Source: Chitinophagaceae bacterium (lineage in GTDB: Bacteria; Bacteroidota; Bacteroidia; Chitinophagales; Chitinophagaceae). From it: DNA of 33,521 nucleotides. The stretch lies in contig CANJQU010000040.1 in assembly GCA_947476485.1 (NCBI GenBank), forward strand, positions 1-33,521, given 5' to 3'. Positions within the stretch are counted from its first letter, which is position 1, and every line of letters begins with the position of its first letter. The position numbers and the translations under genes were made by a program. This document shows positions 1 to 7,379 of the stretch, in pieces. Below the pieces are notes generated by a model. It was not told where the DNA came from, searched no databases, and saw only the letters and a list, made by a program, of their open reading frames with translations.

Positions 1-216
1 CATGCCGAACTGAGCAAAGAAGTTCTCCATTATGTCAGGCATCCAATACCAGCTTGGCCCCATATCATAGGTAAAACCATCTGCGCTGAATTCGCGCGCC
101 CGTCCACCGATACTACTGTTTTTCTCAAATACAGTAACGTCCTGCCCATATTTTGCCATAAAACACGCGGCGGATAATCCTGAGAATCCGCTTCCGATCA
201 CTGCGATTTTTTTCAA
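1..216 (-). CDS. crtI: Phytoene desaturase, N-terminal part (cut by window edge)
   Basis: Reading the minus strand from 216 gives an N-terminal FAD-binding Rossmann motif (VIGSGFSGLSAACFMAKYG, with the GxGxxG fold signature), then VFEKNSSIGGRAREF and the motif DMGPSWYWMPDIMENFF. This pattern is that of CrtI-type carotenoid desaturases, which introduce double bonds into phytoene. Only 72 codons lie in the window. No ATG or GTG occurs in frame between the upstream regulator's stop (244-246) and the first conserved residues, so the start is probably TTG at 214-216, giving MKKIAVIGSG. It sits 27 bases downstream of the MerR-type regulator in the same frame and is almost certainly co-transcribed with it. 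A related FAD amine oxidase/CrtI paralogue cannot be excluded from the N-terminus alone, but the PSWYWMPD segment favours phytoene desaturase. Confidence 0.85.
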   Translation of the reverse strand, partial: MKKIAVIGSGFSGLSAACFMAKYGQDVTVFEKNSSIGGRAREFSADGFTYDMGPSWYWMPDIMENFFAQFGM

Positions 217-243
217 TTTCTTATTTTTATTAACTGGCGGAGA

Positions 244-1125
244 CTACAGGTACGCAGTCAGACTATCAACGCCCGCCAGGTACTTCACATTTTTTATCTT
301 CACTTCATTCTCGAATAGCAATTCCTTATTGCCCGCAACTAGCAGCAGCGACGGTTCACAGATTTTTGAAAGTGATTTGATCTGCTTTGCCACTTCACCC
401 TTTGGGCGATTATTTATGTAGAACACAACTAAATGTGTAGGGGAAACTGCAGGCACCACTTTTCCTATATTTTCTATTGGCACACTTTGCCCCAGGTAGA
501 TGGTCTCATAACCGCTCGACCGTATTATATAATCGGCGAAAAGCAATCCTACTTCATGCCACTCATCAGGTGGCAAAAAAAGCAGGAATTTTTTTGTACT
601 ATTCGTGGCGGGGACCAGCCCGTCTATCGCAGCCATCAGCTTTCTTTTAATGATGCTGGATGCAAAATGCTCCTGTATCGGCGCGGCCTTATTCACGTTC
701 CACAATATTCCCACCTTGTATAGAAAAGGATAAAAAACATTGATCGTAGCATTGCGGAAGCCAAACCGTGTTGTAGCGGCAGAAAAGATCTTTTCGAACG
801 CAGATTCATTAAAATCCAGCATTGCACGAATCAACTCGTTTATATATCCCGCGCTCGCATTATCCGCCGCACCGTTTTGTTCCGTTTGCTGCACTTCCAT
901 ATTCAGCTCATCTTCGCTCAGCATAGCGATCTTCGATATCTTAACACCATGTGCCAGCAGCGTATTTACATTCAAGAGTTTCCTCACCTGGCTCTCGCTG
1001 TAGCTTCTGCGATTCGTAACGGTTCGATCGGGATGTATCAGTTTATACCTTTTTTCCCAGATGCGGATCGTATGGGCTTTTATGCCGGTCATACGTTCCA
1101 GTTGCTTGATTTGATATGTTTCCAT
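244..1125 (-). CDS. MerR-family regulator with cobalamin-binding domain (CarH/CarA-like)
   Basis: The 293-residue protein has an N-terminal MerR winged-helix DNA-binding domain (residues 3-75, with TGIKAHTIRIWEKRY). This is followed by a helical bundle and a C-terminal Rossmann-like B12-binding domain (about 178-290). The helical-bundle motif W-x9-EH is intact (W142, E152, H153). The lower-ligand motif ExHxxG is present (E188, H190, G193, in DEWHEVG). These motifs define the CarH/CarA/LitR family, which represses carotenoid genes and in CarH senses light through adenosylcobalamin. The residue directly after W142 is Asn143, where Thermus CarH has the His that captures cobalt after photolysis, so the light response may differ. 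It lies 12 bases after folE and 27 bases before crtI, consistent with local control of carotenoid synthesis. Confidence 0.88.
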   Translation of the reverse strand: METYQIKQLERMTGIKAHTIRIWEKRYKLIHPDRTVTNRRSYSESQVRKLLNVNTLLAHGVKISKIAMLSEDELNMEVQQTEQNGAADNASAGYINELIRAMLDFNESAFEKIFSAATTRFGFRNATINVFYPFLYKVGILWNVNKAAPIQEHFASSIIKRKLMAAIDGLVPATNSTKKFLLFLPPDEWHEVGLLFADYIIRSSGYETIYLGQSVPIENIGKVVPAVSPTHLVVFYINNRPKGEVAKQIKSLSKICEPSLLLVAGNKELLFENEVKIKNVKYLAGVDSLTAYL

Positions 1126-1137
1126 TCAATAAACTAT

Positions 1138-1812
1138 TTACAGGCTCAAATAATCCATAAATTCATTCCTCACACCCTCTGTTAAAAATTTACCGCCATA
1201 AAACGATGTAACGGTCGATGAGTTAACATCCTTAATACCTCTCGATGATACACACATATGCTTTGCGTCGATCAGGATCGCAACATCTTCCGTTTGAAGC
1301 ACATTTTGCAGCTCCTGCGCTATCTGTTCAGTAAGGCGCTCCTGTACCTGCGGCCGCTTTGCATAGTACTGAACTATCCTGTTCAGCTTTGATAAGCCGA
1401 TCACTTTCCCTGAAGAAATATATGCAACGTGCGCCTTACCATAGATCGGCACAAAATGATGTTCGCAATAGCTGAAAAACGTAATATCCTTTTCCACAAG
1501 CATCTGCTTGTATTTGAATTCATTTGCAAACAAAGTGATCCTTGGTTTGTTAGCCGGACTAAGACCGGAGAATACTTCGTGCACGTACATTCTGGCCACC
1601 CGCCGCGGCGTGTTCATCAAACTCTTATTGGCTACGTCCAGACCCAGTGTCTTCATTATTTCACGAAAATGATATTCAATTTTATCTGTCTTCTCATTTT
1701 CTGACATTTCAAAAGCATCGGGCCTCATCGGTGTTTCGCAACCCGTATATTCATGGTCATCACCACCTTCACCTTCAACCTTGTAATTCAGGGATCTATC
1801 ATCAGTAGCCAT
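1138..1812 (-). CDS. folE: GTP cyclohydrolase I (FolE)
   Basis: FolE converts GTP to 7,8-dihydroneopterin triphosphate, the first step of folate and tetrahydropterin synthesis. Using the start at 1812 the protein has 224 residues. It shows the FolE zinc site C116, H119 and C187 (SYCEHHFVP and KHMCVSSRGI) and the conserved stretches NTPRRVARMYV, KAHVAYI and RPQVQERLT. An in-frame ATG at 1908 would add 32 residues (256 in all), but that extension shows no resemblance to the family and the usual length is about 190-225. ATG at 1821 is a third option. It is the first gene of a probable folE-regulator-crtI transcript: its stop lies 12 bases before the regulator's ATG. Why a pterin gene sits at the head of a carotenoid unit is not evident from sequence. 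Confidence 0.93.
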   Translation of the reverse strand: MATDDRSLNYKVEGEGGDDHEYTGCETPMRPDAFEMSENEKTDKIEYHFREIMKTLGLDVANKSLMNTPRRVARMYVHEVFSGLSPANKPRITLFANEFKYKQMLVEKDITFFSYCEHHFVPIYGKAHVAYISSGKVIGLSKLNRIVQYYAKRPQVQERLTEQIAQELQNVLQTEDVAILIDAKHMCVSSRGIKDVNSSTVTSFYGGKFLTEGVRNEFMDYLSL

Positions 1813-1934
1813 CTTAAACATCTTCTGTCTATTTAATATAAATTCGGTTATTCTTAACTCCAGGCTTTGCTCTTCAGGCCTTGCCGGTTCATTGATTTCA
1901 GAGCGCAAACAATCTGCACCGTGGTTTTTTTTAT

Positions 1935-1942
1935 CAAAAGTA
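1935..1942 (-). promoter_or_regulatory. Bacteroidota -7 promoter box for folE unit
   Basis: On the minus strand TACTTTTG matches the TAnnTTTG consensus. A TTTG lies about 24 bases further upstream, slightly farther than the usual 19-21. Transcription would begin near 1928, compatible with either proposed folE start. This is an inference from motif match only. Confidence 0.45.
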
Positions 1943-2089
1943 AGTCAATTTTGTTTAAATATTTTGCAAATATTTTAAACAAAGAATTTTATGAATACCA
2001 AAATTTTGCAGTAGAGAGGCCAGCCTCATGTCGGAAATCAGGTCAACGGTTGCGATTTACATGATTTTGTCCGCTATGAATTTGCTGCA

Positions 2090-2121
2090 TTGACAATTAA
2101 AATAAATAATTACTACATTTG
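2090..2121 (+). promoter_or_regulatory. Bacteroidota promoter (-33 TTG, -7 TACATTTG)
   Basis: TTG at 2090-2092 and TACATTTG at 2114-2121 are separated by exactly 21 bases, a textbook match to the Bacteroidota housekeeping promoter. It reads toward the secreted-protein gene starting at 2189 and leaves a leader of about 60 AU-rich bases. Confidence 0.75.
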
Positions 2122-2188
2122 CACCTTTAAAATACCCCATATAACTTTTTGAACCTCAACAATCTTAAAATAACCTAAAACAAAAAAA

Positions 2189-3076
2189 ATGAAAAAACTA
2201 TTTACCATTCTTTGTGCTACTGTGATCAGCAGCTCTGCTTTTGCCCAGATCCCTAATCCAGGTTTCGAGACCTGGGATGCTACCGGAAGTTACAACCGCC
2301 TTGTTGGTTGGGATAGCCCGGATTCTATTACCAGTTCTTTCTCCGTTTATCCATGCAGCCAGGGTACGCCCGGAGCAGTAGGCGCTTCTTATGTTAAGCT
2401 CGTATCTTCAACAGTACTTACATACGTGGCTCCCGGCTTAGCTGTAAGCGGAAAAATAGATTTTGCTACGATGACTCCATCGTCGGGTTTCGCTTACTCT
2501 TTAAGGCCGGCAAACCTTACCGGCTCATGGCAGTATATGGCTTCAGGAGCCGACCAGGGCCATATTGTAGTAATGCTGACCAAGTGGAACACTACCACAA
2601 GCTCCCGCGACACTATTTCTTTCACAGATTACTCTTTACCCGGAATGGTAATGAGCTGGGCTACATTTTCTATCCCGCTTACCTACCAGAACGGCGCTTT
2701 TCCTGATAGCGGCCTGGTTTTGTTATCATCGAGCGGAGCCTCTCCTGTTGCAGGCAGCTACCTATATGTGGATGATCTTGCGTTCACAGGAGCAGTTACT
2801 GCCGGTGTAAATGAAATGACTAACCAGTCAGCTATCTCTGTTTATCCAAACCCGGCCAGGGCCGCTACAACCCTTACCTACAACAGCGCAACAGGTACCA
2901 GCATCAAGGTATCTATTAATGACATGAGCGGAAGAAACGTAGCTACCTTGACTCCAGCCGTTGTTGCCGGAAAAAATAAGCTCCCGATCGATGTATCAGG
3001 TTTCCCTAAAGGAATGTATATCGTCAGAATAATTGATGGTAACAATACCGAGGTTCAGAAATTGATCGTTGAATAA
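2189..3076 (+). CDS. T9SS-sorted secreted protein, beta-rich (PCMD-like), function unknown
   Basis: A 295-residue exported protein. Residues 1-20 form a signal peptide (MKKLFTILCATVISSSAFAQ). The middle (20-210) is rich in Ser, Thr and Gly, begins IPNPGFETWDATG and ends SYLYVDDLAFTG. These features resemble the jelly-roll-like putative carbohydrate metabolism domain (PCMD) found in Bacteroidota secreted proteins, an assignment made by eye. Residues about 217-295 are a type A T9SS sorting domain (ISVYPNPA near the start, then GMYIVRI and a final KLIVE strand), so the product should cross the outer membrane by the T9SS and be attached or released there. It has its own well-matched promoter (2090-2121) and a terminator directly after the stop. 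No catalytic motif was recognised. Confidence 0.85.
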   Translation: MKKLFTILCATVISSSAFAQIPNPGFETWDATGSYNRLVGWDSPDSITSSFSVYPCSQGTPGAVGASYVKLVSSTVLTYVAPGLAVSGKIDFATMTPSSGFAYSLRPANLTGSWQYMASGADQGHIVVMLTKWNTTTSSRDTISFTDYSLPGMVMSWATFSIPLTYQNGAFPDSGLVLLSSSGASPVAGSYLYVDDLAFTGAVTAGVNEMTNQSAISVYPNPARAATTLTYNSATGTSIKVSINDMSGRNVATLTPAVVAGKNKLPIDVSGFPKGMYIVRIIDGNNTEVQKLIVE

Positions 3077-3084
3077 TAAAACTT

Positions 3085-3114
3085 AAAAGGCGGGTATTTT
3101 ACCCGCCTTTTTTA
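3085..3114 (+). terminator. Intrinsic terminator / hairpin
   Basis: An 11-bp perfect stem, AAAAGGCGGGT at 3085-3095 and ACCCGCCTTTT at 3101-3111 with loop ATTTT, is followed by more T. It lies 8 bases after the stop at 3076 and only 9 bases before the next start at 3123, so it also forms part of the leader of the multicopper oxidase gene. Confidence 0.85.
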
Positions 3115-3122
3115 ATATGTGA

Positions 3123-4820
3123 ATGATGAAGCGCATACTTGCCATTGCTTTTGTTTGTTTTGCGGCGCAGGCCAACGCCCAAAATCTGCTGTACATCCCG
3201 GATACCCTTTCCGGCACCACATTCGACCTCACCGTGCATCCAGACAGCGTACAATTCTTCCCTGGCGCTATTACACATACACTGGGTATCAACAGCCATA
3301 AATACCTGGGACCAACACTTATTTTACGTAAAGGAGACAGTGTAAGTATTACTGTGAACAACCAGATGGGCGATACAACCACTATGCATTGGCATGGCCT
3401 CCACGTAGCGCCGGCAAATGACGGCGGCCCTATGAGCATGATCATGGATGGCATGATGTGGAACCCGCAGTTTGTGGTACGGAATAATGCCGCAACTTAT
3501 TGGTATCACCCGCACATGATGGCAAAAACCGCTGAACAGGCGATCAAAGGAGATGCGGGCCTTATTATTGTGCGCGACAATGATGAAGATACACTGGCGC
3601 TGCCGCGTCGCTATGGTGTGGATGATTTTCCCATCATTGTACAGTCTGCAGAACTGGACAGCCAGAACCAATTTATGCCAAAAGGGATGGTGGATAGTAT
3701 TGTGCTGGTAAATGGCACAGATAGTCCCTATGTCAGCATGCCCGCTCAGATCGTTCGGATGAGGTTGCTCAATGCATCCGGAGAACGAACTTTTAATTTC
3801 GGGTTTAGCGCGAATAAGCCTTTCAGTGTAATAGGAAATGATGCCGGCTTGCTCCCTGCGCCGGTCACCACTACCCGCATCAGGCTGTCACCGGGCGAGC
3901 GGGCAGAGGTGCTCATTGATCTTACCGGCATGGACGGCGATACGACCTACTTAATGAGCTATGCCTCTGAGCTTCCTATGGGTGTTCAGGGTGGTCCGAC
4001 AATGCCTATGCCTCCGTGGAGCCCGCCGATGAACAGCCCTTTGAACGGGATCGACTTTAATATCCTCCGGATAAATGTTGGCCCTCAGACGGCAGCGCCT
4101 GTGACTACAATACCAACCGCTTTGATCGCCGACACTCCCTTGCTGGAAAGTATGGCCAATGCCACCAGAACCATACACATGACCGCAGATAGTATGATGG
4201 TGATGGACGGTCCTTTTTACTTCAACCACAACCTGTTTGACATGGACAGGATCGACTACCGGATACCGCTCAATAATATTGAAGTGTGGACGCTGCTCGA
4301 CAGCACCATGGTTGCCCATCCGTTTCATCTTCACGATGTGCACTTCTATATTCTCGACAGAAACGGAGTGGCGCCCGGCCCTACTGAAAGAGGACGGAAG
4401 GACGTGTTACTGATACAGCCCAATGAAACCGTCCGCTTCATCGCGCAGTTCACTGATTTCGCAGACACCACCACGCCGTATATGTACCATTGCCACATCC
4501 TTATGCATGAAGATGATGGCATGATGGGCCAATTCGTGGTTGGTCCGGTTGCCGAAGGAGTCAAAAATATCATTCACACCACCAATGGCGTGAATATCTA
4601 TCCCAACCCTGCAAGCTCAGAGCTTAATATCCGCGTAGAAAAAACGCATATGCAGGGTCCGGCCTCTGTTAAAGTAACAGACATTTTTGGTCGTGGTATA
4701 TACAGTGGCGCATTTGATGATCTGCTCAAAATCAACACCACCGGTTGGGCTAAAGGACTGTATAATGTTACAATAATCCGCGAAGATCAGACAACCATAG
4801 AAAAGGTTGTGATCCGTTGA
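3123..4820 (+). CDS. Multicopper oxidase with T9SS sorting domain, methionine-rich
   Basis: The 565-residue protein oxidises a substrate at a type 1 copper and reduces oxygen to water at a trinuclear site. A signal peptide occupies residues 1-20. All expected copper ligands are visible: H89-W-H91-G, H129-P-H131, H399-P-F-H402-L-H404, and H456-C457-H458-xxx-H462 with axial M467. Residues about 490-565 form a T9SS sorting domain (VNIYPNPAS to KVVIR), so the enzyme acts outside the cell or on its surface. Met-rich stretches (PMSMIMDGMMW at 103-113, MPMPPWSPPM at 294-303) recall the copper-binding segments of CueO-type cuprous oxidases. A role in copper detoxification is therefore plausible, but laccase- or bilirubin-oxidase-like activity is equally possible. 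ATG at 3126 is an alternative start. No clear promoter separates it from the preceding hairpin. Confidence 0.92.
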   Translation: MMKRILAIAFVCFAAQANAQNLLYIPDTLSGTTFDLTVHPDSVQFFPGAITHTLGINSHKYLGPTLILRKGDSVSITVNNQMGDTTTMHWHGLHVAPANDGGPMSMIMDGMMWNPQFVVRNNAATYWYHPHMMAKTAEQAIKGDAGLIIVRDNDEDTLALPRRYGVDDFPIIVQSAELDSQNQFMPKGMVDSIVLVNGTDSPYVSMPAQIVRMRLLNASGERTFNFGFSANKPFSVIGNDAGLLPAPVTTTRIRLSPGERAEVLIDLTGMDGDTTYLMSYASELPMGVQGGPTMPMPPWSPPMNSPLNGIDFNILRINVGPQTAAPVTTIPTALIADTPLLESMANATRTIHMTADSMMVMDGPFYFNHNLFDMDRIDYRIPLNNIEVWTLLDSTMVAHPFHLHDVHFYILDRNGVAPGPTERGRKDVLLIQPNETVRFIAQFTDFADTTTPYMYHCHILMHEDDGMMGQFVVGPVAEGVKNIIHTTNGVNIYPNPASSELNIRVEKTHMQGPASVKVTDIFGRGIYSGAFDDLLKINTTGWAKGLYNVTIIREDQTTIEKVVIR

Positions 4821-4923
4821 TCCGGGTGCCGGCTCTGTTGCAGAAAGGTTAAAGTACCCATCTACGATGAACTGTAACCTGGAAACAGGAAACCGCCTGA
4901 CCGAAAAACTCCGCTCTATTCAT

Positions 4924-4931
4924 TATTTTTG
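4924..4931 (+). promoter_or_regulatory. -7 promoter box upstream of lptB
   Basis: TATTTTTG fits TAnnTTTG. It overlaps the TTG at 4929 that would be the longest lptB start, which argues that translation really begins further downstream at the TTG at 4947. No good TTG -33 element was found at the usual spacing. Confidence 0.45.
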
Positions 4932-4946
4932 CCCAAAAGGCGAAAG

Positions 4947-5726
4947 TTGAAAATAAACACACAAGGACTTGTAAAACAATATGGTAAGCGCACCGTTGTG
5001 AACGATGTATCGTTCGAGGTGAACCAGGGCGAGATCGTCGGCCTCCTGGGACCAAACGGTGCTGGTAAAACCACTTCGTTTTACATGGTTGTTGGGCTGG
5101 TGAAACCGGACAAGGGAGATGTATTTCTTGAAGGTGAGAATATTACGAAGCTCCCAATGTACAAACGTGCCCAGATGGGCATTGGCTACCTGCCACAGGA
5201 AGCATCCATATTCCGTAAGCTATCGGTGGAGGATAACATTTCTGCAGTGCTGGAGATGACAAAGCTTACGCGCGCTGAGCAACATAGAAAGCTGGAAGAA
5301 CTGCTGGAAGAGTTCCACCTCACACACGTGCGCAAGAGCAATGGAGACGTATTGAGCGGTGGTGAACGGAGGCGTACCGAGATTGCGAGAGCGCTTGCCG
5401 TCGATCCCAAATTCATCCTGCTGGATGAGCCTTTTGCTGGTATAGACCCCATAGCTGTAGAGGACATACAAGCCATAGTAGCCGCACTGAAATTTAAAAA
5501 CATCGGTATACTTATCACCGACCATAATGTGCAGGAGACGCTTTCTATCACAGACCGCGCCTACCTGCTTTTTGAAGGAAAGATACTGAAAGCCGGAAGC
5601 GCCGAAGAACTGGCTGCCGACCCACAGGTAAGAAAAGTGTATCTTGGCCAGAACTTCGAGCTGAAACGGAAAAATATTGCTCCGATCCTGCCACCGGTCA
5701 ACATCGGCGGCAGCGGAGAGCTTTAA
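4947..5726 (+). CDS. lptB: LPS export ABC transporter ATP-binding protein LptB
   Basis: LptB is the cytoplasmic ATPase that powers extraction of lipopolysaccharide from the inner membrane with LptFG. With the chosen start (TTG at 4947) it has 259 residues. They include Walker A GPNGAGKT (35-42), Q-loop [12 protein letters not shown] (Q84), signature LSGGE (136-140), Walker B FILLDEP (156-162) and H-loop ITDHNV (H193). The sequence [17 protein letters not shown] and the ending VYLGQNF are typical of LptB rather than of other ABC ATPases. The open frame extends to a TTG at 4929 (265 residues), but that codon lies inside a -7 promoter box. No ATG is available near the N-terminus. The gene is followed by a GH3-family gene 105 bases downstream. 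Confidence 0.93.
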   Translation: MKINTQGLVKQYGKRTVVNDVSFEVNQGEIVGLLGPNGAGKTTSFYMVVGLVKPDKGDVFLEGENITKLPMYKRAQMGIGYLPQEASIFRKLSVEDNISAVLEMTKLTRAEQHRKLEELLEEFHLTHVRKSNGDVLSGGERRRTEIARALAVDPKFILLDEPFAGIDPIAVEDIQAIVAALKFKNIGILITDHNVQETLSITDRAYLLFEGKILKAGSAEELAADPQVRKVYLGQNFELKRKNIAPILPPVNIGGSGEL

Positions 5727-5785
5727 GAAGAATTATTAATTGCCTCTCCGCTTATGCAACAATAAGAGGAATCCCCGGCACAAAG

Positions 5786-5819
5786 TCCCGCTATTTCAGC
5801 GGGAGGGGTTTGGGGTTAC
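5786..5819. repeat. REP-like GC-rich intergenic repeat (copy a)
   Basis: A hairpin CCCGCT/AGCGGG (5787-5792 with 5798-5803) is followed by GGGGTTTGGGGTT. The same 13-base tail occurs at 19803-19815 next to ribosomal genes. It lies between lptB and the GH3 gene and is not explained by coding sequence. Confidence 0.6.
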
Positions 5820-5831
5820 AGATTTGGTGTT

Positions 5832-7358
5832 ATGGGAATAATGAGTCCAGCATTCAAAGGTTTTATCAAATTGCGGCAGAGCGCGATAGATAACTTCATG
5901 CACAACCCTATAGATACGCAACAACAGGTATTCAATCACCTCATTGGCTCTGCGCAGTTCACAGAATACGGCAAAAAGTACAACTTTGAGCATATCGACA
6001 GTATTTCTGATTTTCAGAAAAATGTACCTATCAATGACTATGAAACACTAAAGCCCTACATACAACGGATATTCGAAGGCAGCCAGAATATACTATGGCC
6101 ATCGCCGATAACCTGGTTTGCCAAATCCAGCGGCACAACGAGCGATAAAAGCAAGTTCATCCCGGTGAGTAAAGAATCACTCGATGATACGCACTTCAGG
6201 GGCGGGCGCGATGTACTGGCGCTCTATCTTCGTCAAAACTCTGCATCCAACCTTACTTCGGGCAAGTGCCTGATCCTTGGCGGCAGCCACCAGGTCAACC
6301 AGATGAATGCTGCATCATTCTTTGGAGATATCTCAGCGGTGGTGTTACAGAATATGCCGCTTGCCGGGCAACTGTTCCGGCTGCCGGAACTCTCTATCGC
6401 ACTTATGACGGAGTGGGAAGAGAAGATAGAGCGCATGGCACACAGCACCATAAAGGAGAATGTGACCTATATAGCAGGCGTTCCGACCTGGACCATCGTG
6501 CTCCTCAAAAGGATCTTCGAGATAACAGGCACCAACAACCTGCTGGATATATGGCCCAACCTGGAGCTCTACATTCATGGTGGGGTTAACTTCACCCCTT
6601 ATCGCCGCCAGTTTGAGCAGTTCATACCCTCGCCCAACATGTATTACCGCGAGACCTATAATGCTTCCGAAGGCTTCTTTGCAGCGCAGGACCGCGAGGA
6701 TGAGGAAGGCATGCTGCTCTTCCTCAACCATGGTATCTTCTATGAGTTCATGCCGATGGACGAATACGGCAAAGAAAACCCACGGACCATCACGCTCAAA
6801 GAAGTAGAACTTTACAAGAACTATGCGATCGTCATCAGCACCAATGGCGGACTGTGGCGTTACGTAGTGGGAGACACTATACAGTTCACTTCATTGGATC
6901 CTTTCCGCATCAAAGTCACTGGCAGGCTCAAACATTTCATCAACGCATTTGGCGAGGAAGTGATCGTAGACAATGCAGATAATGCCATTGCCATTGCCTG
7001 CACCGAGACCGGGGCCACAGTTGTAGACTATTCGGCTGCGCCTGTATATATGACCGGCGAAGAGACCGGGGCACATGAATGGATAATAGAGTTCGAATAC
7101 CTGCCCGTATCTTTGGAGCGTTTCACCTTCCTCCTTGACAAGTCATTACAGGCTATCAACTCCGACTATGAGGCCAAGCGCCATAAAGATATGGCCCTGC
7201 GCATGCCTATTGTTCACCAGATGCCTAAAGACGGTTTTAAACGGTGGCTGAAAGACAAGGGAAAATTAGGTGGGCAGAATAAAGTGCCCCGCCTTAATAA
7301 TGAGCGTAAGTATATTGAAGAAATGCTGCAATACGTATATCCCGGGAAAACAGCTTAG
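5832..7358 (+). CDS. GH3-family acyl-adenylating enzyme
   Basis: The 508-residue protein belongs to the GH3 'auxin-responsive promoter' family, members of the ANL adenylation superfamily. In plants these join acyl acids to amino acids through an acyl-AMP intermediate. The ATP-binding P-loop motif SSGTTSDKSKFIPVS (about residues 98-112) is clear. The middle-domain signatures YRETYNASEGFFA and GLWRYVVGDTIQF, and the late FINAFGEEV segment, are characteristic of GH3. Length is close to the bacterial family norm. Bacterial GH3 substrates are mostly unknown; location right after lptB suggests, but does not prove, a role connected with the envelope or lipids. ATG at 5841 is an alternative start. 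The gene converges with the next minus-strand gene, 21 bases away, without an obvious terminator. Confidence 0.88.
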   Translation: MGIMSPAFKGFIKLRQSAIDNFMHNPIDTQQQVFNHLIGSAQFTEYGKKYNFEHIDSISDFQKNVPINDYETLKPYIQRIFEGSQNILWPSPITWFAKSSGTTSDKSKFIPVSKESLDDTHFRGGRDVLALYLRQNSASNLTSGKCLILGGSHQVNQMNAASFFGDISAVVLQNMPLAGQLFRLPELSIALMTEWEEKIERMAHSTIKENVTYIAGVPTWTIVLLKRIFEITGTNNLLDIWPNLELYIHGGVNFTPYRRQFEQFIPSPNMYYRETYNASEGFFAAQDREDEEGMLLFLNHGIFYEFMPMDEYGKENPRTITLKEVELYKNYAIVISTNGGLWRYVVGDTIQFTSLDPFRIKVTGRLKHFINAFGEEVIVDNADNAIAIACTETGATVVDYSAAPVYMTGEETGAHEWIIEFEYLPVSLERFTFLLDKSLQAINSDYEAKRHKDMALRMPIVHQMPKDGFKRWLKDKGKLGGQNKVPRLNNERKYIEEMLQYVYPGKTA

Positions 7359-7379
7359 ACATCCCCTTTCCGCGAGATC

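Noticed and set aside
1813-1908. 32-residue N-terminal extension of FolE from the ATG at 1908
   Set aside because: The extension shows no resemblance to GTP cyclohydrolase I and would make the protein longer than the family; the ATG at 1812 gives the normal 224 residues. It remains possible because the promoter box would allow either start.
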